Assembly: GCA_016872155.1 (NCBI GenBank)
Contig: VHBB01000006.1
Coordinates: 32,551 to 96,550, forward strand
DNA length: 64,000 nt
Source: Sphingomonadales bacterium
Lineage (GTDB): Bacteria; Bacteroidota; Bacteroidia; Chitinophagales; Chitinophagaceae
Direction: 5' to 3'
Below the pieces are notes generated by a model that made no database searches, was not told the DNA's origin, and saw nothing but the letters and a program-made list of their open reading frames with translations. Position 1 is the first letter of the stretch. Each line of letters starts with the position of its first letter. Below are positions 20,362 through 29,072 of this stretch, in pieces. Both the position numbers and the translations under genes were made by a program.

Positions 20362-22209
20362 ATGAACTTTGATCGCAATTCGGTTACCGGTTTTATTATT
20401 CTCGCCGTTCTTTTTTTTGGATATTTCTATTACACCAACGAAGAGCAAGCCGCTTACAATAAGGCCAAGGCCCGTCAACAATTTGTGGCCGATTCTATTG
20501 CCAAGGCCAATCGCCCTGCCGTTGATACGGCCGCCCTGCGGGCCGACACCTTCCGGGCCGATAGTTTAAACCGATCGGCATCTGCGGGCTATTTTGCCAA
20601 TGCTGTTTTGGGGACTCCTCAGGTTGTTACCCTAGAGAACAATTTGATGAAGGTCTCCTTTACCACACTGGGTGCTCAGGTAGCCGATGTGCAACTAACC
20701 GGTTATGCGCAGCACAAAGACAGTGCTCGGGTCGTACTGGCCAAAGGGCTTTACAATCAATTTAATTATACCGTAAGAACCGGCAACAATAGCACCGCGC
20801 AAATCTCCGATCTGCTTTTTGAAGCTGACGCTGTAGCTACGGCGCCCGACGGGAGTAAGACCCTGCGGCTCTCGCTAGTTTCGCCCGATAGCAGTATGCC
20901 TACTTCAATTACACACGTATTTACCATACATCCCGATAGTTATCTTATCGATTTTTATATCGAGATGCAAGGCACGGAGCGGCTGCTTACACAAGGGCAA
21001 CTGTCTTTGCTATGGCAGTACGAAGCCTTTAAGCAAGAGGAGGATATTGCCTACGAAAAGCAAAATACGCAAGTAGGTTTCGAAGAGGGTGGCGAGTTCG
21101 ACTACTTTACCATAGGAAACAGAACCGAGGTTTCCTTTACCAAGCCCGTTTCTTGGTTGGGGGTTCGCCAACGTTTTTTCTTTGCGGCGCTAGCCGCTGC
21201 CACTCCCTTTACCTCGGGTCAGCTCTCGTGGACACTACCCAACGATTCGTTGGGGGTGGTGGTTCGTAGTACGGCCGCTTTAAAGATGCAATTGCCCGCC
21301 AGCGGAGCGGCCCGCGCAGCGCTGCATCTTTATTATGGTCCTTCCGATTACCAGGTGCTAAAGAAGATGCCCTATGGTTTTGACCGCGTAGTAAACCTGG
21401 GCCAAGGGGTCTATGCTTTTGTACGCCCCATCAATAAGTATATTATTGTCCCCATCTTTGATTTTATGCGCAACCTGAGCGGAGCCAACCTAGGATTGGC
21501 CATTGCGCTACTGACCCTGTTTATTCGCTTGGTAACGTCTCCGCTTACCTATTCGAGTTACCTGAGCGGCGCCAAGATGAAGGCCTTGCGCCCAGAGATC
21601 AACAAGCTCAAAGAAAAGTTCGGTGACGATCAACAGTCCATTAGCATGGAGCAGATGAAATTGTTCCGCGAGGCCGGGGTCAATCCGCTGGGGGGCTGTA
21701 TACCCGCGCTCTTGCAGATCCCCATCTTCTTTGCGTTATTTAGTTTCTTTAATTCAGAGATCGCACTGCGAGGTGCCTCATTCTTGTGGGCCCAAGATCT
21801 CTCGGCCTACGATGCTCCATTGCGTTTTGGTTTTCATATTCCACTTTTTGGCGATCACCTGAGTTTGTTCAATCTGCTGGCCACCCTTACCAGTTTATTG
21901 ATCTCGGTATATAGCATGAGCATGAGCCCGGACCAAAGTAATCCGGTCATGAAGTACATGCCGTATATCTTTCCGTTCTTTATGCTCTTTTTCTTTAACA
22001 ACCTCCCTTCGGCCCTTACTTGGTATTATACGGTCTCTAACCTGATTACCCTGGCCATGCAGTTCGTCATACAGAATTACATTATTGACCACGATAAAAT
22101 CTTGGTACAGATTCAAGAGAATAGAAAAAAGCCAAAGTCAAAATCAAAGTGGCAGCAGAAGTTAGAAGAATTGCAAGAGCAGCAAAAAAAAATTAAGGAC
22201 CGAAAATAA
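20362..22209 (+). CDS. yidC: Membrane protein insertase YidC
   Basis: 615 aa. The first membrane segment (TGFIILAVLFFGYFYYT) is followed by the large periplasmic P1 beta-domain to about residue 360 and the conserved five-helix insertase core (LGLAIALLTLFIRLVTSPLTY, GGCIPALLQIPIFFALF, MPYIFPFFMLFFFNNLPSAL). It inserts and folds inner-membrane proteins alone or with SecYEG. The C-terminus is lysine-rich (KKPKSKSKWQQK), as expected for ribosome contact. It has its own promoter and precedes the GLPGLI gene by 36 bases. Confidence 0.97.
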   Translation: MNFDRNSVTGFIILAVLFFGYFYYTNEEQAAYNKAKARQQFVADSIAKANRPAVDTAALRADTFRADSLNRSASAGYFANAVLGTPQVVTLENNLMKVSFTTLGAQVADVQLTGYAQHKDSARVVLAKGLYNQFNYTVRTGNNSTAQISDLLFEADAVATAPDGSKTLRLSLVSPDSSMPTSITHVFTIHPDSYLIDFYIEMQGTERLLTQGQLSLLWQYEAFKQEEDIAYEKQNTQVGFEEGGEFDYFTIGNRTEVSFTKPVSWLGVRQRFFFAALAAATPFTSGQLSWTLPNDSLGVVVRSTAALKMQLPASGAARAALHLYYGPSDYQVLKKMPYGFDRVVNLGQGVYAFVRPINKYIIVPIFDFMRNLSGANLGLAIALLTLFIRLVTSPLTYSSYLSGAKMKALRPEINKLKEKFGDDQQSISMEQMKLFREAGVNPLGGCIPALLQIPIFFALFSFFNSEIALRGASFLWAQDLSAYDAPLRFGFHIPLFGDHLSLFNLLATLTSLLISVYSMSMSPDQSNPVMKYMPYIFPFFMLFFFNNLPSALTWYYTVSNLITLAMQFVIQNYIIDHDKILVQIQENRKKPKSKSKWQQKLEELQEQQKKIKDRK

Positions 22210-22245
22210 TTGCAGTAAATTACTGTGTCTAATCGGTGCCGGCAG

Positions 22246-22884
22246 ATGAACAGAAAATTCCTTTTGGGGCTTTTGTGCGCAGCATGCTTATGTTCAGGCT
22301 TGCAGGCCCAGCGCAGGCTTACCGAAGCTACCCTGGTTTATAAGATCTATTTCGACGAGGCCGATACGATAGCAGGCTCTTCTGTTCACCTGCAAGAGGC
22401 CCAAAGCATCTCTTACCTAAAGGGAGCCAACAGTCGAACCGACCTCGTAACCCAGGCCGGAAAGCAATCGACTCTCTTTATTAGCAAGACTGCACAGGTG
22501 GTGTTGCTTAAGGAGTATGGGGGGCAACGCTACCTGACCCGCCTGAGCCTGCAACAATGGGAACAATCCAACAAGAAATACCGAGAGGCCACGATTCAAT
22601 TTTTCTCGGATACGCTTCGAATAGCAGGCTATCGCTGCAACAAGGCGGTGGCTACGATGGCTGATGGAAGTACGTTCTCTATTTGGTACACTGGCGAGCT
22701 GGTTCCGCTTAATAAAGAATTTTTACCAATGGCAGGGGCCCTGCCCGGTCTTATCTTGTCGTTTGAGACCCTGCTGGGCGAACGTAAGGTTCGCTATACG
22801 ATCGACCAGCTCTTATTTAATCCTGTGCCACAGGTGTTGTTCGATATACCTGAGTCAGGGTATCGATTGTTAGAAGCGCAGTAA
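22246..22884 (+). CDS. GLPGLI-family exported protein
   Basis: 212 aa. I chose the ATG at 22246 because it starts the signal peptide (FLLGLLCAACLCSGLQAQ). The family-defining motif appears as ALPGLILSFE at about residues 164-173, preceded by IWYTGELVPLNKEF. The GLPGLI family (TIGR01200) is a Bacteroidota-specific set of secreted or periplasmic proteins of unknown function. It is probably co-transcribed with yidC by proximity. Confidence 0.85.
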   Translation: MNRKFLLGLLCAACLCSGLQAQRRLTEATLVYKIYFDEADTIAGSSVHLQEAQSISYLKGANSRTDLVTQAGKQSTLFISKTAQVVLLKEYGGQRYLTRLSLQQWEQSNKKYREATIQFFSDTLRIAGYRCNKAVATMADGSTFSIWYTGELVPLNKEFLPMAGALPGLILSFETLLGERKVRYTIDQLLFNPVPQVLFDIPESGYRLLEAQ

Positions 22885-22910
22885 GAGAGTCGGAAATAAG
22901 AAAAGAAAGA

Positions 22911-23276
22911 TCAGGGATTGCGCAAGGAGCGATTGCCGAATTCCACTTTGACCTTGTTGACCAAAACGTTCTTGCGAAGAGGCAGGGTAAATGAGTTTTT
23001 GCCCACTTGCATGGTTACGTCGGCATTGATGCGGATGACACGTTGTTGATCGGGGGCCAGTACGGTATTGCCGCGAAAATTATAACCGGAGCGAAGCGAA
23101 AGGGTACCGTCAAAAGAAAGGGTACGGCCGCTGAGCAGTTTGCGGGTAAAGGTGGACTGCCTTTTTTTGCCATCGCCAAGGGTAGCATAGGCGGCGACCC
23201 CGGTCAAGAGGAAGATGGCCAGCGCCAATAAGCGGGGGTTCGGCAAAAAGCGATATGGTAGTCTATGCTTGTGCAT
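22911..23276 (-). CDS. Small exported protein of unknown function
   Basis: 121 aa with a hydrophobic N-terminal segment (LLALAIFLLTGVAAYA) preceded by basic residues, so exported or anchored. The rest is a basic beta-rich domain (RTLSFDGTLSLRSGYNFRG, TMQVGKNSFTLPLRKNVLVN). I recognise no family. A TAATTTTG promoter box ends only 6 bases before its ATG, which supports it as a real gene with little or no leader. Confidence 0.65.
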   Translation of the reverse strand: MHKHRLPYRFLPNPRLLALAIFLLTGVAAYATLGDGKKRQSTFTRKLLSGRTLSFDGTLSLRSGYNFRGNTVLAPDQQRVIRINADVTMQVGKNSFTLPLRKNVLVNKVKVEFGNRSLRNP

Positions 23277-23282
23277 TTGTTA

Positions 23283-23290
23283 CAAAATTA
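23283..23290 (-). promoter_or_regulatory. -7 promoter element just upstream of the small exported protein
   Basis: On the minus strand the sequence is TAATTTTG. It ends 6 bases before the ATG, so transcription should begin at or close to the start codon. Confidence 0.5.
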
Positions 23291-23406
23291 CAAAACAAAA
23301 TATTTATAACAAAGTTGATTTTTTTGAAAAATACACAGTTGGGGATAAAACCCTGAGGCTCTGTACGATGTTTTTGTAGTAAATTGTTGAATACAAAGCA
23401 AAAGCC

Positions 23407-24822
23407 ATGGCAGAGCACACCCCCAGCGAAGAAAGAGAGGAAATGGCTGAGCTGCTCAGTCAGTTTGAGCAGCTTCGAACAGGCGGAGCACACTCGTTCT
23501 TAGAAGAAGACGCCTTTGAGAAGATCATCGACCATTTTCAGCAAAAAGAGCAACTCGACAAGGCCCTCGAGGCCGCCCATTTGGCCGTGGAGCGGTTTCC
23601 GTATTCATCTTCTTTACAAATACGCAAGGCCGATATTTTACTGGTGCATCGTCGCTATCGCGAAGGGCTCCGCGTGCTAGACCAGGCACATTTGCTCGAT
23701 AGTCGCGATATTAACATTTATATTTTGCGCACCGATGCTTACTTGGCCCTTGATCAACAAGACAAGGCTGTGGCCTTATTAGAGGAGGCCCTTCAGCATT
23801 TTGAGGGCGAAGAAAGGGTAGAGCTCTTGTTCGAGTTGGCCGATGTCTATGATGATTACGAAGACTTCGATAAAGTATTCGATTGTCTTAAGGGAGTGCT
23901 CGAGGTTGATCCCATCAACGAAGAGGCCTTGTACAAAATTTGTTTTTGGACCGATTTTACTGGGCGCAACGAAGAGGGGATCAAACTGCATCTAAAGATC
24001 TTGGACGATCATCCGTACAGCGAACTGGCTTGGTTTAACCTGGGTGCTGCTTACCAGGGGCTCAAGCTTTACGAAAAATCGATCGATGCCTATAAATATG
24101 CAACGGCCATCGAGGATAAGTTTGATTATGCTTATCGCAATATGGGGGATGCCTTTATACGGCTACGAAAATACCGGGAGGCCATCGAGGTGTTAGAGCG
24201 CGTGCACGAGCTGGCCAAGCCCGAGGATGTGATCTACGAGGCTATTGGCTATTGCTTCGAAAAGTTAAAGCAGCCGGCACAAGCCCGATTCAATTACCGC
24301 AAGGCCTCGCACCTACGACAAGAGGACAGCCGCATCCTTTATAAAATAGCCTGCACCTACTATAACGAACAAAGCTGGGAGGCAGCCTACAAGCAAGTCG
24401 ATACGGCCATTCGCATGCATCGCAGTCAATTCGATTACCAGGTATTGGCCGGCGAATGCTGTGTGCAATTGGGTCGCACCAAAGAAGCGGTACAGCATTT
24501 TATGCAGGCCGTGCGCGCCAAGCCTCGCAACAAGGCCGGTTGGGAATCGCTGATTCTTTGTCTGTACCAGGCCGAGTGGTGGAGCGAGGCCCTGTTGCAA
24601 ACCTCACTGGCACTGCAAGCCACCAAGAACAAACCCCTTTTCTTGTATTATAAGGCTGCCGTCTTGTTCGGATCCGGTCAACCCAAAGAAGGGTTGTTGC
24701 AGCTCGAAGAAGCACTCCATCAAGACGCCAGATTGCTAAAGCGATTTGTCTCGCTGCGCCCCTCTATTTTGCAAAATCCGCAGGTCGTTGACCTGCTGGC
24801 TCGCTATAAGCGAAAGGCCTAA
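23407..24822 (+). CDS. Tetratricopeptide-repeat protein
   Basis: 471 aa, helical throughout, with about ten degenerate TPR units from residue 50 to the end (for example AWFNLGAAYQGLKLYEKSID, AYRNMGDAFIRLRKYREAIE). There is no signal peptide, so it is cytoplasmic. TPR arrays bind other proteins, but no catalytic domain is visible. The gene is followed 42 bases later by comA and then aroE on the same strand. I have the impression that this neighbourhood recurs in Bacteroidota, but cannot verify it here. Confidence 0.85.
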   Translation: MAEHTPSEEREEMAELLSQFEQLRTGGAHSFLEEDAFEKIIDHFQQKEQLDKALEAAHLAVERFPYSSSLQIRKADILLVHRRYREGLRVLDQAHLLDSRDINIYILRTDAYLALDQQDKAVALLEEALQHFEGEERVELLFELADVYDDYEDFDKVFDCLKGVLEVDPINEEALYKICFWTDFTGRNEEGIKLHLKILDDHPYSELAWFNLGAAYQGLKLYEKSIDAYKYATAIEDKFDYAYRNMGDAFIRLRKYREAIEVLERVHELAKPEDVIYEAIGYCFEKLKQPAQARFNYRKASHLRQEDSRILYKIACTYYNEQSWEAAYKQVDTAIRMHRSQFDYQVLAGECCVQLGRTKEAVQHFMQAVRAKPRNKAGWESLILCLYQAEWWSEALLQTSLALQATKNKPLFLYYKAAVLFGSGQPKEGLLQLEEALHQDARLLKRFVSLRPSILQNPQVVDLLARYKRKA

Positions 24823-24851
24823 GGGGTTGAACTTCGTTTTGCAATTGGCAT

Positions 24852-24859
24852 TACATTTG
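24852..24859 (+). promoter_or_regulatory. -7 promoter element of the comA-like gene
   Basis: TACATTTG is a full TAnnTTTG match ending 5 bases before the ATG, pointing to a leaderless or near-leaderless mRNA. TTTTG about 15-20 bases upstream could be the -33 element. Confidence 0.55.
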
Positions 24860-24864
24860 CACCT

Positions 24865-25632
24865 ATGAATTACCATCTTTCGCAGATGCCCGACCGCTTG
24901 GCCAAACCTCGTGTGGCCGGTCTTACCATGGTCATGGACAAAGGACTCAGTACCGACGGGGCCAAGCATTTTATGAGCGTGTCTTATCCGCACGTCGATA
25001 TTGTAAAGCTGGGTTTCGGTACCTCTTATGTATCTCCCAATTTGCGGGAGAAGCTAGAACTATACCGCTCTTATGACATTCCGGTTTATTTTGGAGGCAC
25101 CTTGTTCGAGGCCTTTTTAATTCGCAACCAGTTCGAAGACTACATTGCTGTTTGCAAAGAGTTCGGGATCTCTTATATGGAGGTAAGTGACGGGTCCATA
25201 ACCATTCCGCATGCCGAGAAATGTGGCTATATCGAAAAGCTAACCCGTTATGGTACGGTACTTAGCGAGGTGGGCAGCAAAGATGCCGCGCACATTATTC
25301 CCCCGTATAAATGGATCGAGTTGATGAAGGCCGAGTTAGAAGCCGGCTCTAGTTATGTGATCGCCGAGGCCCGCGAGGCCGGTAATGTCGGTATCTATCG
25401 CGGTAGTGGGGAGGTGCGAGAAGGATTGGTGCAAGAGATATTGACCCAAATTCCCGGCGAGAAGATCATTTGGGAAGCACCTCAAAAAGCGCAGCAACTT
25501 TATTTTATCGAACTCTTGGGTTGCAATGCCAACCTGGGCAATATTGCTCCCACCGAAGTTATTCCGCTCGAGGCCATGCGGGTGGGACTTCGTGGAGACA
25601 CTTTTCATTTTTATCTTTCTTCGAAAGGCTGA
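24865..25632 (+). CDS. Phosphosulfolactate synthase (ComA family)
   Basis: 255 aa TIM-barrel protein. It opens with KPRVAGLTMVMDKGLS and carries VDIVKLGFGTSYV, PVYFGGTLFEAF, YMEVSDGSI and VIAEAREAGNVGIY, all hallmarks of ComA. The archetype adds sulfite to phosphoenolpyruvate to give phosphosulfolactate, the first step of coenzyme M synthesis in methanogens. Coenzyme M is not expected here. In Bacteroidota a plausible product is sulfolactate or cysteate for sulfonolipids, but this is inference. aroE begins 4 bases after the stop, suggesting one transcript. Confidence 0.9.
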   Translation: MNYHLSQMPDRLAKPRVAGLTMVMDKGLSTDGAKHFMSVSYPHVDIVKLGFGTSYVSPNLREKLELYRSYDIPVYFGGTLFEAFLIRNQFEDYIAVCKEFGISYMEVSDGSITIPHAEKCGYIEKLTRYGTVLSEVGSKDAAHIIPPYKWIELMKAELEAGSSYVIAEAREAGNVGIYRGSGEVREGLVQEILTQIPGEKIIWEAPQKAQQLYFIELLGCNANLGNIAPTEVIPLEAMRVGLRGDTFHFYLSSKG

Positions 25633-25636
25633 CCAC

Positions 25637-26368
25637 ATGCGTAGTTTCGGGTTGATAGGAAAATCGCTTAAGCACTCCTTCTCTCAACGCTATTTTTCTG
25701 AAAAGTTTGCCCGCGAAGCGATAACCGATTGTCGCTATGCGTTATTCGAGTTGAATACGATCGCTGAGCTGCCCGAGCTGCTACAAAAACGGCCCGATCT
25801 GCGAGGGCTTAACGTTACCATCCCTTTTAAGCAAGTGGTCATGGATTACCTGAGCGAGCAGCATATACCTGCCGAGATCGGCGCTTGTAATTGTATCGCC
25901 ATAAAAGAGGGTAAACTAATCGGGTACAATACCGATTGGATAGGATTTGAACAATCGTTGCGACCGCTACTCGAACCTCGTTACCGAGCGGCGTTGGTGC
26001 TGGGTACCGGAGGGGCTTCATTGGCGGTTACCTATGTGCTTCGCAAATTGGGCATTCCCTTTACGCAAGTGTCCAGAACAGCCTCGAGCGATACGATCCG
26101 TCACTATGCAACATTGACCGCCACAGATATACAAGCCCACCAGCTAATTATCAACAGCACTCCGCTGGGCACGTTTCCGGATGTCGAATCGTTACCCGAC
26201 CTTCCTTATCAAGGGTTGGGAGCAGGGCATTTGCTCTACGATCTTGTCTATAATCCTTCGGTAAGTTCTTTTTTGCAGCAAGGCCTATCGGTCGGTGCTC
26301 GCATCAAGAACGGAGAAGAAATGTTGCAACGGCAAGCCGAAGAGAGTTGGAAAATTTGGAATCAATAA
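25637..26368 (+). CDS. aroE: Shikimate dehydrogenase
   Basis: 243 aa. It reduces 3-dehydroshikimate to shikimate with NADPH in aromatic amino acid synthesis. The start at 25637 gives MRSFGLIGKSLKHSFSQ, the conserved substrate-binding N-terminus. The catalytic Lys lies in LNVTIPFKQ and the Asp in YNTDWIGF, and the nucleotide fold starts at LVLGTGGAS. It is short compared with the usual 270-280 aa but has all the motifs. It is tightly linked to comA. Confidence 0.94.
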   Translation: MRSFGLIGKSLKHSFSQRYFSEKFAREAITDCRYALFELNTIAELPELLQKRPDLRGLNVTIPFKQVVMDYLSEQHIPAEIGACNCIAIKEGKLIGYNTDWIGFEQSLRPLLEPRYRAALVLGTGGASLAVTYVLRKLGIPFTQVSRTASSDTIRHYATLTATDIQAHQLIINSTPLGTFPDVESLPDLPYQGLGAGHLLYDLVYNPSVSSFLQQGLSVGARIKNGEEMLQRQAEESWKIWNQ

Positions 26369-26385
26369 GCGGGTCATCCTTGCAA

Positions 26386-26817
26386 TCAACTCGCTAGTTG
26401 TTGCCTGGCGCTTTCAGAAAGTGCTACTACTTTTTTCTTTTCGTAGTCATAGCAGACCATAGTGGTAACGGCGAGTACGGCCAGCACAGGTTGGCCTTGG
26501 TGCAGGGTCTCTAGTTTATAAAAAAGATCGAATCCCTTACTGGTAAAAGAACCTGCTTGAACATGGGCAATAATAGGGTTGCCGTAGTGTAATTCAACGC
26601 GCAACTCGAATTGGGCCTTGGTCAGTATCATGCCTGCACCCTCGAGTTGTAACTCGCTGTATCCTTTGGCGGCTAAAAATTGCACCCGGGCCTCTTGCAG
26701 CAAGGCCATGATGCGGTCGTTGCCCACATGCCCGCCATAGTTAAGGTCGGTAATGCGTAAGGGAATTTCGCATTGAAAAGAAAACTGTTCGGGTAGCAGC
26801 GATTTGAGCGAAGACAT
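26386..26817 (-). CDS. Acyl-CoA thioesterase (hotdog fold, 4HBT family)
   Basis: 143 aa. A single hotdog domain with the motif LRITDLNYGGHVGNDRIMALLQEAR, where the Asp and the Asn/Gly region match the catalytic loop of 4-hydroxybenzoyl-CoA-type thioesterases. It probably hydrolyses fatty acyl-CoA or a related thioester; the substrate is unknown. It is the last gene of a minus-strand trio, 4 bases after rdgB. Confidence 0.85.
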   Translation of the reverse strand: MSSLKSLLPEQFSFQCEIPLRITDLNYGGHVGNDRIMALLQEARVQFLAAKGYSELQLEGAGMILTKAQFELRVELHYGNPIIAHVQAGSFTSKGFDLFYKLETLHQGQPVLAVLAVTTMVCYDYEKKKVVALSESARQQLAS

Positions 26818-26821
26818 GGGG

Positions 26822-27400
26822 CTATGGTTTGGAGAGTAAATGGTGCTTGAGTTGATCGAAGGCTTTTCTGCGGTGGCTGTAAAAACTTTTTTCGGCTAGC
26901 TCCATCTCTGCAAAACAGCGCGTGGCTCCTTCGGGAATAAATACCGGATCGTATCCGAATCCCCTTTGCCCGGATGGCTGCTCGGCAATACGCCCCTGGC
27001 AGATGCCCTCGAAAAAAAATTCCTTTCCTCGTTCTATAAGAGAGATCACGGTCCTGAATTGTGCGGTGCGGGGTTGACCCTGGGTGAGCGAGGCAAGCAG
27101 TTTGGCCATGTGTTGATCGGCCGTAGCCGTTGCGCCGGCGTATCGGGCGGTATGCACACCCGGCGCACCACCCAGTGCCATTACCTCGAGCCCGGTATCT
27201 TCACTAAAGCAATCTTGGCCGGTAAGCCGGTAGATGATCTTCGATTTTTCGAGTGCATTGGCCCAAAGCGTATCGTGTGGCTCTTCGATCGTAATATTGA
27301 TACCCGCCTCTTGAAGAGTGACCAGGGTAAATGCGTTGTCGAGCAGCGCGCGCACCTCTTGTACCTTGTGAGCATTGTTGGTGGCAAAGATCAGTTTCAT
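26822..27400 (-). CDS. rdgB: XTP/dITP pyrophosphatase (RdgB/HAM1)
   Basis: 192 aa. It cleaves non-canonical purine triphosphates (dITP, XTP) to keep them out of DNA and RNA. Marks are IFATNNAHKVQEVRALL at the start, EDTGLEVMALGGAPGVHTARYAG and GFGYDPVFIPEG. Length is normal. It sits between an unknown gene (18 bases upstream) and the thioesterase (4 bases downstream), very likely in one operon. Confidence 0.96.
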   Translation of the reverse strand: MKLIFATNNAHKVQEVRALLDNAFTLVTLQEAGINITIEEPHDTLWANALEKSKIIYRLTGQDCFSEDTGLEVMALGGAPGVHTARYAGATATADQHMAKLLASLTQGQPRTAQFRTVISLIERGKEFFFEGICQGRIAEQPSGQRGFGYDPVFIPEGATRCFAEMELAEKSFYSHRRKAFDQLKHHLLSKP

Positions 27401-27418
27401 ACAAGGGGGTTAATCGAC

Positions 27419-27871
27419 TTAAAGATTGAAAAGTCTTTTGAGCGAGGCCCAGCATTGTTTTCTCTCTTCGGTGTCTTGAGCTAGTAAGGCTAGTGATGGA
27501 GCATGCATAAAGGTGCATCCTTTCCAGGCTTGTAGCTGATAGCGCGGAAAATCGACCGGAAGATCAAGATCGGTAGGGCTTACGCCAAAGCAAAGCACCA
27601 TGCGGGGCGAAAAGAAGTCCAGTAACTCTTGCGGGGTAGTCGAGGCGTATCCAAACCTGTTAAACACGGCTACATCCGCTACTGTTAGTTTACAGGCGTT
27701 CAGTAAACGGGTCAAGAAGGGTAGGTCCTCGTCGGTCAAAAAAGGAGCCTTGTCGTGGTTAACCACCACCAATACAGGTTTTACCCTTCCTCCCAGCCAC
27801 CTGAATGTGGGCTGCTCGGCCACCAGAAGGCCTTGATACAGATTGGCCAGCAAGTGCTGATCTACTATCAT
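27419..27871 (-). CDS. Unknown protein, possible DNA polymerase III psi-like / UDG-like fold
   Basis: 150 aa from the ATG at 27871 (a TTG at 27886 would add five residues). No signal peptide. The text has a Rossmann-like alternation: KPVLVVVNHDKAPFLTDEDL, FLTRLLNACKLTVADVAVFN, PRMVLCFGV, then TFMHAPSLALLAQDTEERK and a final helix with CWASLKRLF. This order resembles the psi (HolD) subunit of DNA polymerase III and the related uracil-DNA glycosylase-like fold, including a C-terminal Trp. I recall this pattern but cannot test it here. First gene of the trio with rdgB and a thioesterase. Confidence 0.6.
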   Translation of the reverse strand: MIVDQHLLANLYQGLLVAEQPTFRWLGGRVKPVLVVVNHDKAPFLTDEDLPFLTRLLNACKLTVADVAVFNRFGYASTTPQELLDFFSPRMVLCFGVSPTDLDLPVDFPRYQLQAWKGCTFMHAPSLALLAQDTEERKQCWASLKRLFNL

Positions 27872-27955
27872 ATTATTAAGTTCCAAGGCCTTATTTTTTG
27901 TACTAATAACTGTTAGTTTTTTTTCGTTTCTTCGCCGCTGTAAAAGTAGCGAAAT

Positions 27956-29020
27956 ATGACAGCTGCGATGGATATAAAGATCATACGTGCCGCCAGTAGC
28001 AAATTAGCGGGAATGGACCTGAAGGGGATCGCGTTTGGAAAATATTTTTCCGATCACATGCTCGAGGCCGATTACATAGACGGGCAGTGGCAGTCAGCCG
28101 TTATTAGACCGTATCAACCGTTGTCGTTGAGCCCTTCAGTAGCGGCCCTTCACTATGGGCAGGCCATTTTTGAAGGGATCAAGGCCTACAAGGATCCCAA
28201 GGGGAACCCCTCTATATTTAGACCGCATGATAATTTTATTCGTTTCAATATCTCGGCAGAACGTATGCAAATGCCGGCCGTTCCCGAAGAGTTATTTATG
28301 CAGGGGATGTTTCAATTGGTAAGACTAGATCAGCAATGGATTCCTCCGTATACCGATCACTCTTTATACATAAGACCCTTTATGTTCTCTTCGGACGAAC
28401 TGATCGGGGTTCGTCCTTCTGACAATTATAAGTTCCTGATTATTTTAAGCCCAACCGGTCCCTACTATGCGGCCCCCATGAAGATCTGGGTAGAAGAAAA
28501 ATATGTGCGGGCCGTGAGTGGTGGGGTAGGGTTTGCCAAGTCTGCAGGAAACTACGGAGGCGCCATGTATGCCACCGCGCAGGCCAGAAAAAGAGGATAC
28601 GACCAGGTATTGTGGACCGATCCGGTCGAGCATCGATATGTTCAGGAGTGCGGCACCATGAATGTTTTCTTTATTATCGACAACAAGGCAATTACGCCTG
28701 ATCTTAGTGAAGGCACCATCTTGGCGGGGGTCACCAGAAATTCGGTAATGACCCTTTTACAAGAAAGGGGATTTCAGATCGAGGAGCGCCCCATTGATAT
28801 GGGCGAAGTAATGGCGGCTTACAAGAGTGGATCGTTGAAAGAAGTATTCGGTACCGGCACCGCGGCCACCATCTCGCTGATAAAAGAGTTATGTTACAAA
28901 GAAACGGTGATGCAATTCGATGTCGATTCATGGACGACGGCCCCTGCCATTAAAAAGCAGTTGACCGATATTCGAGAAGGTCGCATCGACGATACGCACG
29001 GCTGGATGCAGCCTGTTTAG
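27956..29020 (+). CDS. ilvE: Branched-chain amino acid aminotransferase
   Basis: 354 aa, PLP fold type IV, in the long (BCAT1/2-like) form. It transaminates the keto acids of Leu, Ile and Val. The Schiff-base lysine is Lys195 in GFAKSAGNYGG. Other marks are LHYGQAIFEGIKAYK, KRGYDQVLWTD and QECGTMNVFF, and the phosphate-binding FGTGTAATI. An ATG at 27968 is an alternative start. A strong hairpin follows at 29046-29068. It is a monocistronic gene by appearance; no other ilv or leu gene is present. Confidence 0.96.
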   Translation: MTAAMDIKIIRAASSKLAGMDLKGIAFGKYFSDHMLEADYIDGQWQSAVIRPYQPLSLSPSVAALHYGQAIFEGIKAYKDPKGNPSIFRPHDNFIRFNISAERMQMPAVPEELFMQGMFQLVRLDQQWIPPYTDHSLYIRPFMFSSDELIGVRPSDNYKFLIILSPTGPYYAAPMKIWVEEKYVRAVSGGVGFAKSAGNYGGAMYATAQARKRGYDQVLWTDPVEHRYVQECGTMNVFFIIDNKAITPDLSEGTILAGVTRNSVMTLLQERGFQIEERPIDMGEVMAAYKSGSLKEVFGTGTAATISLIKELCYKETVMQFDVDSWTTAPAIKKQLTDIREGRIDDTHGWMQPV

Positions 29021-29045
29021 TATCCATCATAATTGGTATATTCGA

Positions 29046-29068
29046 GGGTCGCCACTGGCGACCCTTTT
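29046..29068 (+). terminator. Rho-independent terminator after ilvE
   Basis: GGGTCGCC, loop ACT, GGCGACCC, then TTTT. The perfect 8-bp stem ends just 8 bases before the start codon of the next gene, so it could also act in that gene's leader. Confidence 0.75.
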
Positions 29069-29072
29069 GCTT

